A stretch of DNA of 64,000 nucleotides from NCBI RefSeq assembly GCF_016185115.1, contig NZ_JACPOF010000004.1, positions 241,979 to 305,978 of the forward strand, written 5' to 3'. This DNA is from Polaromonas sp. (GTDB taxonomy: Bacteria; Pseudomonadota; Gammaproteobacteria; Burkholderiales; Burkholderiaceae_C). The notes beneath the pieces are model-generated. The model did not search any database and was not told where the DNA came from. It saw nothing but the letters and a program-made list of their open reading frames with translations. Numbering within the stretch: position 1 is the stretch's first letter; the number at the start of each line of letters is the position of its first letter. The translations under genes were made by a program, and so were the position numbers. Positions 1-7,813 of this stretch are shown here, in pieces.

Positions 1-183
1 GGCGCAGGCGTGGTGTGGCCCCATGCCTGGTTTGTGGAGGGGAATTCTTGCCCGGCATCAAGCCAGGGCAGAGGAGGTGTGGGCTTTGCCATTGATTTGC
101 CGCAAGGTGCCATCACACCAGCGAATGCAAATGGTAGTCGAGCCACTGAGGTTTGGCCTTGCCCAAATGCCGTTCCCAAGTAA
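1..183 (+). CDS. C-terminal fragment of an unrecognised protein (5' end outside window)
   Basis: A reading frame with no stop runs from base 1 to a TAA at 181-183 and gives about 60 residues. It ends directly at the hairpin terminator at 187-210, which is what a real 3' end would look like. The peptide contains GFAIDLPQGAITPAN and no domain that I recognise. An ATG-started frame that overlaps it and runs into the tRNA gene is less likely, because it reads through the hairpin and the tRNA. Coding status is unproven. Confidence 0.4.
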   Translation, partial: GAGVVWPHAWFVEGNSCPASSQGRGGVGFAIDLPQGAITPANANGSRATEVWPCPNAVPK

Positions 184-210
184 AAAGGCCCGTGCAGCAA
201 TGCACGGGCC
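181..210 (-). terminator. Rho-independent terminator after tRNA-Asn
   Basis: The arms GGCCCGTGCA and TGCACGGGCC pair perfectly over 10 bp around a GCAA loop (187-210). On the minus strand the hairpin is followed by CTTTTTA, so it ends the tRNA-Asn transcript 14 bases past the CCA end. On the plus strand the same hairpin follows the stop codon at 181-183 and may stop that transcript too, but with a poor T tract. Confidence 0.85.
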
Positions 211-223
211 TTCGTCTTGTTGG

Positions 224-299
224 TGGCTCCTCAACCTGGGCTCGAACCAGGGACCTACGGATTAACAGTCCGGCGCTCTACCAACTGAGCTATTGAGGA
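224..299 (-). tRNA. tRNA-Asn (anticodon GTT)
   Basis: The minus strand starts TCCTCAATAGCTCAGTTGG and ends with an encoded CCA. The acceptor stem TCCTCAA/TTGAGGA pairs perfectly. The D loop has AGCTCAGTTGGTAGAGC, the anticodon loop reads CTGTTAA with anticodon GTT, and the T arm has GGTTCGAGCCC. The length is 76 nt with CCA. A degenerate copy of the 3' half of this gene is seen at 41101-41144. Confidence 0.97.
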
Positions 300-311
300 A
301 TACAGCCTAAG

Positions 312-317
312 ATTATA
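312..317 (-). promoter_or_regulatory. -10 box of the tRNA-Asn promoter
   Basis: On the minus strand a perfect TATAAT lies about 12 bases before the tRNA 5' end, the spacing expected for a stable-RNA promoter. The matching -35 region would fall in the last codons and stop of the LacI-type gene, and no good TTGACA is seen there. The following CGTTTATTT tract is AT-rich. Confidence 0.6.
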
Positions 318-329
318 GCGTTTATTTCT

Positions 330-1367
330 TCACTTCCCGGCTTGCCTGGGTTGTGCGGTTGATCCTCGCAGAATGATCGTCGGTTGCAGCACCACTGATT
401 CGGGTGCGCGGTCCGGTGACGCAATATGCTCGAGCAGCACGCGGGCAGCCTGAGCGCCCATCTCGCGATGCTGTATGCGCACCGTTGTCATGGGTGGTGA
501 CACCATGTCCATGAGCGGCATGTCGTTGTGGCCTATCACGGACACATCGCGCGGACATGAAAGGTTCATGCCCTGTAGTGCGTCGTAACAGCCAAGGGCC
601 AGCAGATCATTGGATGCAACGATGGCGGTGATATCGGGTGCTTTTGCGAAAAGCTTTTCACACCCCGACTTGCCGGCTTCGCGCGAATAACCTGTGCAAT
701 TGACGATGCTGCCTGCGGGCAACCCGGCCTCACGCATGGCCGCTACAAAACCGGCGCGCCGTACAAAACCGGTTGACAGGTTCTGGGGGCCAGCAAGATG
801 CGCAATATGCCTGTGCCCCAGCGAGACCAGGTGCTGTACTGCCAGTTGTGTACCCAGCCGGTCATCGTTGACGACCATTGACAGCTCGCGTGCGTCGGCT
901 CCGCGATTAACCAGAACAAAGGGCACACGTTGCTCGATGCAGCGTGCCACCAGAAGGTCGTCCCGAGCGGCAGTCGCAATGATGAGTCCGTCCACCCGCC
1001 GGGCCAGCATCTGCTCGAATACTTCTGCCTGCGAGGCCGCATCGCCGTCGGCATTGGCCACCAGAGCCACACATCCGGCTGCACGCAATGTTTCCTCTAT
1101 GCCCTTGACGATGGGGGGGAAGACCGGATTGGTGATGTCAGGCAAAAGAACGCCTACCGCACCCGATCTGCGCGTGCGCAAGGCAGCGGCCAGCTGGTTG
1201 GGCCTGTAGCCCAGAGCCTGCGCCGTAGCCTCGACACGCTTGACCACGGCGTCGCTGATGAGGGCGCGTTTTTTGGGGTCGAGTGCCCGCGAAACGGTAG
1301 AGCGGTCTACGCCTGCCTTCAGTGCGACCTGTGTGATGGTGACGTTTTTGCTGGGGATGTCGCGCAT
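330..1367 (-). CDS. LacI family transcriptional regulator
   Basis: 345 residues, the usual length of the family. Residues 8-60 form the LacI helix-turn-helix and hinge (TITQVALKAGVDRSTVSRAL, then YRPNQLAAALRTRRSG). The rest is a periplasmic-binding-protein-like effector domain (VGVLLPDITNPVFPPIVKGIE, later SVIGHNDMPLMDMVSPPMTTV). In this family an effector bound between the lobes sets operator affinity. The gene is divergent from the catabolic operon that begins at 1565. The space between them holds a consensus LacI-family operator, so this protein is very probably the local repressor and its ligand a pathway substrate or intermediate. The ligand cannot be read from the sequence. Confidence 0.92.
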   Translation of the reverse strand: MRDIPSKNVTITQVALKAGVDRSTVSRALDPKKRALISDAVVKRVEATAQALGYRPNQLAAALRTRRSGAVGVLLPDITNPVFPPIVKGIEETLRAAGCVALVANADGDAASQAEVFEQMLARRVDGLIIATAARDDLLVARCIEQRVPFVLVNRGADARELSMVVNDDRLGTQLAVQHLVSLGHRHIAHLAGPQNLSTGFVRRAGFVAAMREAGLPAGSIVNCTGYSREAGKSGCEKLFAKAPDITAIVASNDLLALGCYDALQGMNLSCPRDVSVIGHNDMPLMDMVSPPMTTVRIQHREMGAQAARVLLEHIASPDRAPESVVLQPTIILRGSTAQPRQAGK

Positions 1368-1478
1368 GGTCCTATTGTTACAAGAATCAGATGCTGCTCC
1401 TTTGCGTGCCGTAGGGCCACTTTCTCATGGTTCCGAAATGCATGCGGGAAAGCACCAATCCCGCCAGTTAAAAAATCT

Positions 1479-1507
1479 TTGCAATCGGTTGCATAAACGG
1501 ATATATT
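1479..1507 (+). promoter_or_regulatory. Sigma-70-type promoter of the 1565 operon
   Basis: TTGCAA (1479-1484) and TATATT (1502-1507) are separated by exactly 17 bases and lie about 60 bases before the start codon at 1565. The -35 box and the spacer are overlapped by the LacI-type operator, so repressor binding would block polymerase directly. Confidence 0.7.
1480..1493. promoter_or_regulatory. LacI-family operator
   Basis: TGCAATCGGTTGCA matches the LacI/GalR-family operator pattern TGnAAnCGnTTnCA at every fixed position, with the central CG typical of this family. It lies in the 197-bp space between the divergent LacI-type gene and the oxidoreductase gene and overlaps the -35 element and spacer of the rightward promoter. 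Confidence 0.8.
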
Positions 1508-1564
1508 CTCATCATGAACAGGCCTGCGGTAGGTCGTTCGCTGAAAAGAAATCATTGGAGTGAT

Positions 1565-2488
1565 ATGACACAACGTATTGGATGGATAGGTCTGGGCCGC
1601 ATGGGCGAGGCCATGGCGAAGAAGCTGGTGAAGGCCGGGTATGACGTCAATGTATGGAACCGCACGGCGTCCAAAGCAGAGCCGCTGGCTGAATACGGTG
1701 CAAAGATTGTGGGCAGCAAGCAGGACCTGGCTTCCTGCGACATGGTCTTCACCATGGTCTCCACGACAGATGACCTGAAGCAGGTGCTGTTTGGCGAGGG
1801 TGGTCTGGTGACCGGCAAGGTCAAGCCCAAAGTTGTGGTCGACAGCTCCTCCATTTCCGAAGAAGGCTCTGCTGAAATTCGTGCCCTGCTTGAAGCCGCA
1901 GGTGTCGGTTACCTCTGCACGCCGGTGTCAGGCAACGCCAAGGTCGCCAAAGCCGGCAAGCTGCTGCAGGTGGCTTCGGGCCCCAAGGCGCTGTACGTGC
2001 AGGTCGAACCCCTGCTGCAGGCGATGGCTGCCAAGGTCATGTGGGTAGGCGAGGGCGAACTGGCCCGCGTCTGGAAGATCGCCCACAACACCATGTTCGG
2101 CGTGATCATCCAGAACCTTTGCGAGATCACCGTCATGGCCGAGAAGGCCGGCATTCCGCGGCATGTGTTTTTGCAGAGCATCAACGATTCGGTGCTGGGT
2201 TCCATGTACACGCGCTACAAGACGCCGATGTTGACCAACCTCACGTTTGACCAGGTCACATTCACACCCAAGCTGCTGCTCAAGGACATGGACCTGGGTC
2301 TGGGCGCCGCCAAGGCTTATGGCGTGCCAATGCCCTCTGCTGCGGCAACGCGTGAGTCGGTTGCGCGCATGGTGGGCCGTGGTTATGGCGAAATCGATTT
2401 TGCCGTGCTCCTGCAGGAAACCGCCAGTGACGCGGGCCTTGTGCTCAAGTCCGAAAACGTCAAGGTCAGCGACGGCCTGGAGGCTTGA
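1565..2488 (+). CDS. NAD(P)-dependent beta-hydroxyacid dehydrogenase (3-hydroxyisobutyrate dehydrogenase family)
   Basis: 307 residues from the ATG at 1565, which follows a GGAG ribosome site; a longer reading from 1514 would begin between this promoter and that site and is rejected. The N-terminal Rossmann fold has GLGRMGEAMAKKL (residues 9-21) and WNRT after the second strand. The catalytic lysine is K171 in RVWKIAHN. The substrate-binding motif reads TPVSGNAK, where the family norm is VSGG. Enzymes of this family reversibly oxidise short beta-hydroxy acids or reduce semialdehydes. It is the first gene of the operon and lies 3 bases before the amidohydrolase gene. A second member is at 9343. 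Exact substrate unknown. Confidence 0.88.
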   Translation: MTQRIGWIGLGRMGEAMAKKLVKAGYDVNVWNRTASKAEPLAEYGAKIVGSKQDLASCDMVFTMVSTTDDLKQVLFGEGGLVTGKVKPKVVVDSSSISEEGSAEIRALLEAAGVGYLCTPVSGNAKVAKAGKLLQVASGPKALYVQVEPLLQAMAAKVMWVGEGELARVWKIAHNTMFGVIIQNLCEITVMAEKAGIPRHVFLQSINDSVLGSMYTRYKTPMLTNLTFDQVTFTPKLLLKDMDLGLGAAKAYGVPMPSAAATRESVARMVGRGYGEIDFAVLLQETASDAGLVLKSENVKVSDGLEA

Positions 2489-2491
2489 GGG

Positions 2492-3841
2492 ATGAGCGCC
2501 GCGCCTGCAAGAACCTTACTGCGCGGCGCATCCATCATCACGATGGATGCGCAGGGCGACCTGCCTGTGGGCGACATACTGGTAACGGGCGACACCCTGA
2601 CTGAGATTGCGCCGGCCATCAAGGCTGATGACGCGCAGGTCGTTGACGCCACCGGCTTCATCATCATTCCAGGCCTCATCAATGCCCACATGCACACCTG
2701 GCAAACCGCCCTGCGCGGGCTGTCTGCCAACTGGACGCTGCTTGAGTATTTCCAGAAGATGCATGCGGGGCTGGCGACGGTCTTTCAGCCAGAAGATCTG
2801 CATATCGCCACGCTGGTCGGTGCGCTGAACCAGATCAACTGCGGCACCACCACACTGGCGGACTGGTGCCACAACAACCCGACGCCCAGGCACAACGATG
2901 CGGCGATTGATGCCCTGCTGGCCTCAGGGATTCGCGCTGCCTTCTTTCACGGCACGCCCAAGCCCGACCCCAAACCGGGGCAAACGCCGTTCTGGGAAGT
3001 GCCGCATCCACGCGCCGAAATCGAACGCCTGTTGAATGCGCATCAGGGCCAGCCGCTGCTCACCATTCAGGCGGCGGTGCTCGGACCGCACTATTCAACA
3101 CTCGAGGTGGCGATGCACGATTTCGCCATGGCCAGGGACCTGGGACTGATCGCTTCGCTGCATCAGGGCGGTGGCCCTGCACGCACGCCTGATGGCTGGG
3201 AAAAGCTTGAAGCTGCAGGCCTGCTGGGTGACCACATCAACATCGTGCATGGCCATGCACTCAATGATGCACAGCTCAAACACTTCTGCGAACTGGGCAT
3301 GAGCTTTTCAGCCACGGCTGAAAACGAAATGACACAGGGACATGGCTACCCCATCACCGGCAGGCTGCGTGCTTTCGGCCGGGCGCCGTCGCTGGGCGCT
3401 GATCTTGAAAGCGTGGTCAGCGGCGACATGCTCACCCAGGCGCGCGTGGCGCTGGCCATGCAGCGCAGCCTGGACAACTTTGCCTTCCGCGAAGCGCATG
3501 GCAGTATTCCCCCGACATCAACTGTCACCACACGTGAAGCCCTGTCGTGGGTGACGATTGAAGGCGCGCGCATGCTCAAGCAGGCGCACCGCGTTGGCTC
3601 GCTCGCAGCCGGCAAGCAGGCCGACCTGGTGATGATCCGCGCGACCGACCTCAACATGCAGCCGGTGCACGATGCCGTGAATACCGTGGTCATGCAGACC
3701 TCACTTGCCAATATCGACAGCGTGATGATTGCCGGCCGCTGGAAAAAGCGCCATGGGCAGTTGCAGGATGTTGACCTCAAGCCGCAGCTTGAAGCCTTGA
3801 GGGCTTCCGGGGAAAAGATTACGAAGGCAATGGCCCTATGA
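2492..3841 (+). CDS. Metal-dependent amidohydrolase (TrzA/AtzA-like, SsnA-type family)
   Basis: 449 residues, normal for cyclic-amidine hydrolases and deaminases. Metal ligands are visible: HxH at residues 66-68 (NAHMHTW), a third His in IASLHQGG, a fourth in HGHAL and the late Asp in SLGADLESV. The C-terminal beta segment LAAGKQADLVMI is typical of the family. Members hydrolyse C-N or C-Cl bonds on heterocyclic rings or deaminate them. Its place beside a molybdenum hydroxylase and two beta-hydroxyacid dehydrogenases suggests that it opens or deaminates an N-heterocycle; that is inference. Cytosolic, no signal peptide. The start follows GAGG with a 3-base gap from the upstream stop. Confidence 0.85.
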   Translation: MSAAPARTLLRGASIITMDAQGDLPVGDILVTGDTLTEIAPAIKADDAQVVDATGFIIIPGLINAHMHTWQTALRGLSANWTLLEYFQKMHAGLATVFQPEDLHIATLVGALNQINCGTTTLADWCHNNPTPRHNDAAIDALLASGIRAAFFHGTPKPDPKPGQTPFWEVPHPRAEIERLLNAHQGQPLLTIQAAVLGPHYSTLEVAMHDFAMARDLGLIASLHQGGGPARTPDGWEKLEAAGLLGDHINIVHGHALNDAQLKHFCELGMSFSATAENEMTQGHGYPITGRLRAFGRAPSLGADLESVVSGDMLTQARVALAMQRSLDNFAFREAHGSIPPTSTVTTREALSWVTIEGARMLKQAHRVGSLAAGKQADLVMIRATDLNMQPVHDAVNTVVMQTSLANIDSVMIAGRWKKRHGQLQDVDLKPQLEALRASGEKITKAMAL

Positions 3842-3897
3842 CGTAAAAAGCCTTGATCGTATGCAGATGGTTTGATATTAATTACAGGAGACAAGAC

Positions 3898-4863
3898 ATG
3901 AAAAAACGCATCTTTATCGCGACAACCGCAGCGCTGCTGGTCAGCAACGTATGGGCCCAGGCCCCTGCAGGTCAGGACTACCCCAACAAGATCATCAAGA
4001 TCGTCGTGCCTTTCACGGCAGGCAGTGCCACCGACATCATGGCCCGCATCGTGGGTGAAAAGCTCAGTACCAGCATGGGCCAGGCGGTGGTGGTAGAGAA
4101 CCGCCCCGGCGCCGGTGGCACCCTGGGTGCTGCGCAGGTGGCCAAAGCTGATCCTGACGGCTACACGCTGCTGGTGGTGTCAACCGGCCATGTGGTGAAC
4201 CCTGCGCTCTACGGCAGCCTGCCTTACGACACGGTGGCTGATTTTGCCGGCGTCACGCCGCTGGCCGCACTGCCCAGCGTGCTCGTGGTGGGCGCGGGCA
4301 GCCCGATCAAATCGGTCAGTGAGCTGATCGCCACGGCCAAGGCCAACCCCGGCAAGCTCAACTATGCGTCTGCCGGCGTAGGCAGCGCCACCCACGTCAA
4401 TGCCGAGAAGTTTCGTGCTGTGTCTGGCATACAGCTGACGCATATTCCGTTCAAGGGTACGCCGGAAACGATTGTCGAAGTCAGCTCCGGCCGGGTTGAT
4501 TTCATGTTCACGCCGGTGCTGGCGTCCATCCCGTCGATTCGCGACAACCGCATGCGCGCACTGGCCGTCAGTACGGCCAAACGCTCCACCGCCTTGCCTG
4601 ACGTGCCAACGGTTGCAGAAGCCGGGGTGCCGGGTTTTGTGTTTGATTTCTGGATAGGCTTGCTGGCACCCGCGAAAACGCCGCGCCCCATCGTCAACAA
4701 ACTCAATGCTGAAGTGCGCAAGGTCATGGCCCAGCCTGATGTGATAGAACGCATGGCCAAGCTGGGTGCAGAACCCATGCCGATGGCGCCTGAGCGTTTT
4801 GATGCCTACATCAAGGAAGAATTCAACACCCTGGGTGCGATCATGAAGGCAGCACCGAAGTAA
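3898..4863 (+). CDS. Tripartite tricarboxylate transporter substrate-binding protein (Bug/TctC family)
   Basis: 321 residues from the ATG at 3898 after ACAGGAG; an upstream start at 3853 would spoil the signal peptide. Residues 1-21 (MKKRIFIATTAALLVSNVWAQ) form a Sec signal, so the product is periplasmic. Bug hallmarks are present: YPNKIIKIVVPFTAGSATD, VVENRPGAGGTLGA, ADPDGYTLL and IPFKGTPETI. These proteins bind carboxylates and other small polar acids. No TctA/TctB membrane genes are in the window, so it either shares a distant transporter or acts as a sensor. Within the LacI-controlled cluster it probably binds the pathway substrate. Confidence 0.92.
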   Translation: MKKRIFIATTAALLVSNVWAQAPAGQDYPNKIIKIVVPFTAGSATDIMARIVGEKLSTSMGQAVVVENRPGAGGTLGAAQVAKADPDGYTLLVVSTGHVVNPALYGSLPYDTVADFAGVTPLAALPSVLVVGAGSPIKSVSELIATAKANPGKLNYASAGVGSATHVNAEKFRAVSGIQLTHIPFKGTPETIVEVSSGRVDFMFTPVLASIPSIRDNRMRALAVSTAKRSTALPDVPTVAEAGVPGFVFDFWIGLLAPAKTPRPIVNKLNAEVRKVMAQPDVIERMAKLGAEPMPMAPERFDAYIKEEFNTLGAIMKAAPK

Positions 4864-4869
4864 ATGGCC

Positions 4870-5125
4870 CCCACGCTTGCCACTTCGTGTGCTGCGCTGC
4901 CCCCCCAAGGGGCTGTGCTAGCTTGGGGCGGCCCGGCGCGGCGCACCATGGCCACCACGCTTGTCACTTCGTGTACCGCGCGAGGCCTTGCAGGCCGCGA
5001 CTCGCGAGACGCTTCGTCCCTGTCGCCTGTGGCCCGGCAGAGCCGGTTCCACGGCTCGACTTGCGAAGATGGTCGCTTTTGTATTCCCGCTCGTCCTGAG
5101 CCTGTCGAAGGATGCTTGAGGCGGC
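4870..5125. repeat. GC-rich dispersed repeats in the gap before the hydroxylase genes
   Basis: The 307-bp gap between the Bug gene and the 2Fe-2S gene holds no convincing gene. It contains pieces of the GC-rich repeat family (GCTGCCCCCCAAGGGGC, GGCCCGGCAGAGCCGGTTCC, CACGCTTGTCACTTCGTG) and a REP-like segment CGTCCTGAGCCTGTCGAAGG at 5091-5110. Related copies occur near 14380, 16246, 24418, 25987, 28905 and 61530. They may form RNA hairpins that partly uncouple the two halves of the operon. Confidence 0.75.
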
Positions 5126-5170
5126 CCGGCGCTGGCGGCCGTCTGTGTCGACATTGTTTGAAGGCGTTTT

Positions 5171-5650
5171 ATGGCTACCCGGAAGTTTGACCTGCAGATA
5201 AATGGTGGCAAGCGCACCGTTGAAGGCGACGAAAACACGCCGCTGATCTACATCCTGCGCAACGATTGCGCCCTCAAGGGCACGCGTTTTGGCTGCGGCG
5301 CGGGGCAGTGTGGCTCATGCCATGTGCTGGTCGACGGCGTGTCGGTGCCGTCCTGCGACACGCCGCTTTGGGCGGCAGAGGGCAAGCCCGTCACCACGGT
5401 TGAGGGGCTTGCTGTCGGTGATGCCTTGCATCCGCTGCAGCAGGCCTTCATCGACGAGCAGGCTGCGCAGTGCGGTTATTGCCTCTCCGGCATTCTGGTG
5501 CGGGCGGCGGCACTGCTCAAAACCAATCCTGATCCAGCCGAGGCTCAGGTGCGCGAGGCGCTTGACCAGCACCTGTGCCGCTGCGGTACACACAACCGCA
5601 TTGTTCGAGCGGTCTTGCGTGCTGCGCACACCATGCGGGTTGCAGCATGA
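5171..5650 (+). CDS. Molybdenum hydroxylase small subunit, two [2Fe-2S] clusters (isoquinoline/nicotinate dehydrogenase type)
   Basis: 159 residues. The plant-ferredoxin-like N-terminal cluster site reads GCGAGQCGSCHVLVDG with the last ligand in VPSCDT. The C-terminal four-helix domain carries the second cluster with CGYCLSG and HLCRCGTHNRI. This is the standard small subunit of xanthine-dehydrogenase-family hydroxylases and passes electrons out from the molybdenum centre. Its stop overlaps the start of the large subunit (ATGA at 5647), so the two are translationally coupled. Cytosolic, no signal peptide. Confidence 0.93.
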   Translation: MATRKFDLQINGGKRTVEGDENTPLIYILRNDCALKGTRFGCGAGQCGSCHVLVDGVSVPSCDTPLWAAEGKPVTTVEGLAVGDALHPLQQAFIDEQAAQCGYCLSGILVRAAALLKTNPDPAEAQVREALDQHLCRCGTHNRIVRAVLRAAHTMRVAA

Positions 5651-7794
5651 GCGGCGTACCTGTCGCCCTGCCGGGCAGCCTGAACCTGAACCGCAGGCTG
5701 TCGCAATGGCTGGCCATTCATGCTGACGGCACCGTGTCGGTATATACCGGCAAGGTTGAACTCGGGCAGGGCATCCTGACGGTACTGGTGCAAATCGTTG
5801 CTGAAGAGCTGGATATCGGGGTGTCGCGTGTACGCCTTGTCGCGGCAAGCACGGGGGCCGGTCCGCATGAAGGTGTCACGGCGGGCAGCATGTCCGTGCA
5901 CGACTCCGGCGGTGCCTTGCGCCAGGTGTGTGCCGAGGCGCGCGCCATCTACCTTCTGGCGGCTGCCGGCCGCCTGAACCTGGCACCTGATGCCACTGCA
6001 AAGCTTGAAGTCAACGATGGGCAGATCAGCGCGGGCGACGGCAAAGTCACCAGCTACTGGGATCTGGCCAATGATTCGCTGCTAGATTGCGAGGCTTGCG
6101 GCGTGGCAGTGCCCAAGCCTGCAGGGCGTGCGCAGTTTGCGGCGCAGCGTGTGGACATTCCTGACAAGGTGATGGGGCATGCGCGTTTTATCCAGGACAT
6201 GCATTTGCCCGGCATGCTGTATGGGCGCGTCCTGCATCCACCGTCGCCGGGCGCAGTATTGCAGCCCATCGAGCTTGAGACCATCAATGCCTTGCCGGGT
6301 GTGGTGACGACATTGCGCGACGGCAGCTTTCTGGGCGTCGTTGCAGACAACGAATACGCTGCGGTAAAGGCGCTGGCCAGGCTGGCACGGCTTGCGACCT
6401 GGGCTGAAATATCAGCCCTGCCCGACATGAATGCCATGCCGGATTTTTTGCGTTCGCAGCCCGCAGAGACGACTGTATTTGCCGAGAAGAAGGGCGCAGA
6501 CGCAGCGGCCGGTGCACGTGCGTTTGCAGCTGCTTATTCGCGTCCCTTCCTGGCACATGCATCCATCGGTCCTTCCTGCGCTGTGGCGCTTTACCAGCCA
6601 TCAGCGCTGCAGATCTGGACGCACAGTCAGGGTATACACAACCTGCGGGCTGACCTTGCCGTGATGTTTGACATCCCTGCAGACAACATCGCGCTGCAGC
6701 ATGTGGAAGGCGCGGGCTGTTACGGGCACAACGGTGCTGACGATGCGGCTTCAGACGCCGCGCTGCTGGCGCGCGCCGTGCCGGGTCGGCCGGTGCAACT
6801 GCAGTGGACACGTGAAGATGAATTGGGTTGCGCGCCCTATGGTGCGGCCATGGCTGTTGACCTCAAGGCAACAGTCGATGCCAGCGGCCGTATTGCAACC
6901 TGGCAGCATGACGTGTGGTCTACCGGCCACAGCATGCGGCCCGGGCGCAGCAAGATACCTGTGCTCATGGCAGCCAGCCTGCTTGAGAAGGGCTTTGAAA
7001 AGCAGGTGGCCATCAACATGCCCACCGCGTCAGGCGGTGGTGCAGAGCGCAATTCAGCGCCGCTTTACGACTTTGAGCAATGGCGTGCAACCAGCCATCG
7101 CAGTCTGGTGATGCCGCTGCGGACATCGTCCCTGCGCTCGCTGGGCGCGCACTGCAATGTGTTTGCCGTCGAGTCCTTCATGGATGAGATAGCCGTTTCG
7201 TTTCAGCTTGATCCGCTGGACTTTCGCCTGCGCCACCTTTCGGACCCCAGGGCGCTCGAGGTGCTCAACGCCGTGGCTGAGATGTCGGGCTGGCGCAATC
7301 GTGCCGAAAAGAAGGCCGGTGGCGAGGGCCGCGGCATGGGCCTGGCTTTTGCCCGGTATAAAAGCACCGGGGCCTGGTGTGCAGCGGTGGCCCTGATTGA
7401 TGCAGGCCAGGAGCTCAAGGTTGAAAAGTTGTGGCTGGCTGTTGATGTGGGCCGCGTGGTCAATCTGGATGGCGTCGTTAACCAGATTGAAGGTGGCGCC
7501 ATCCAGACTGTGAGCTGGGTACTCAAGGAGCAGGTGCAGTTTGACCGCACGCGTGTGCTCAGCAACACCTGGGAGACCTATCCTATCCTTCGTTTCTCCG
7601 AGGTGCCTGCCGTCGAAGTGAAGGTGCTGGACAGGCCCGACCAGAAATCAATAGGTGCAGGCGAACCCACACATGGCCCGGTTGCCGCCGCCATAGCCAA
7701 TGCACTGGCCGACGCACTCGGCGTGCGGGTACGCAACATGCCGCTCAGCACAGACAACATCACGCAGGCCGCGCTGGCTGAAGAAATTGCATAG
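5647..7794 (+). CDS. Xanthine dehydrogenase family molybdopterin-binding subunit (two-subunit hydroxylase)
   Basis: 715 residues from the ATG that overlaps the upstream stop; the frame stays open further upstream but that part lies over the small subunit. Family landmarks: VYTGKVELGQGILTVLVQIVAEEL (cofactor binding), EGAGCYGHNGADDAASDAALLAR, and near the end SIGAGEPTHGPV, whose Glu is the conserved base of the molybdenum site. These enzymes hydroxylate a carbon next to ring nitrogen or an aldehyde with water as oxygen donor. Only the Mo and Fe-S subunits are here: no FAD subunit gene follows and there is no C-terminal cytochrome c part as in NicB, so the electron acceptor is unknown. Substrate unknown; an N-heteroaromatic is likely. 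Confidence 0.9.
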   Translation: MSGVPVALPGSLNLNRRLSQWLAIHADGTVSVYTGKVELGQGILTVLVQIVAEELDIGVSRVRLVAASTGAGPHEGVTAGSMSVHDSGGALRQVCAEARAIYLLAAAGRLNLAPDATAKLEVNDGQISAGDGKVTSYWDLANDSLLDCEACGVAVPKPAGRAQFAAQRVDIPDKVMGHARFIQDMHLPGMLYGRVLHPPSPGAVLQPIELETINALPGVVTTLRDGSFLGVVADNEYAAVKALARLARLATWAEISALPDMNAMPDFLRSQPAETTVFAEKKGADAAAGARAFAAAYSRPFLAHASIGPSCAVALYQPSALQIWTHSQGIHNLRADLAVMFDIPADNIALQHVEGAGCYGHNGADDAASDAALLARAVPGRPVQLQWTREDELGCAPYGAAMAVDLKATVDASGRIATWQHDVWSTGHSMRPGRSKIPVLMAASLLEKGFEKQVAINMPTASGGGAERNSAPLYDFEQWRATSHRSLVMPLRTSSLRSLGAHCNVFAVESFMDEIAVSFQLDPLDFRLRHLSDPRALEVLNAVAEMSGWRNRAEKKAGGEGRGMGLAFARYKSTGAWCAAVALIDAGQELKVEKLWLAVDVGRVVNLDGVVNQIEGGAIQTVSWVLKEQVQFDRTRVLSNTWETYPILRFSEVPAVEVKVLDRPDQKSIGAGEPTHGPVAAAIANALADALGVRVRNMPLSTDNITQAALAEEIA

Positions 7795-7813
7795 AACTGA
7801 ATCAGGACAACAA

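Noticed and set aside
23-265. ATG-started 80-codon frame across the terminator and tRNA-Asn
   Set aside because: It reads through a strong hairpin and into the tRNA gene on the other strand. The frame that stops at 181-183 is the more plausible coding frame.
4864-5190. 108-codon frame between the Bug gene and the 2Fe-2S gene
   Set aside because: It consists of GC-rich repeat sequence, has no ribosome site and ends inside the following gene.
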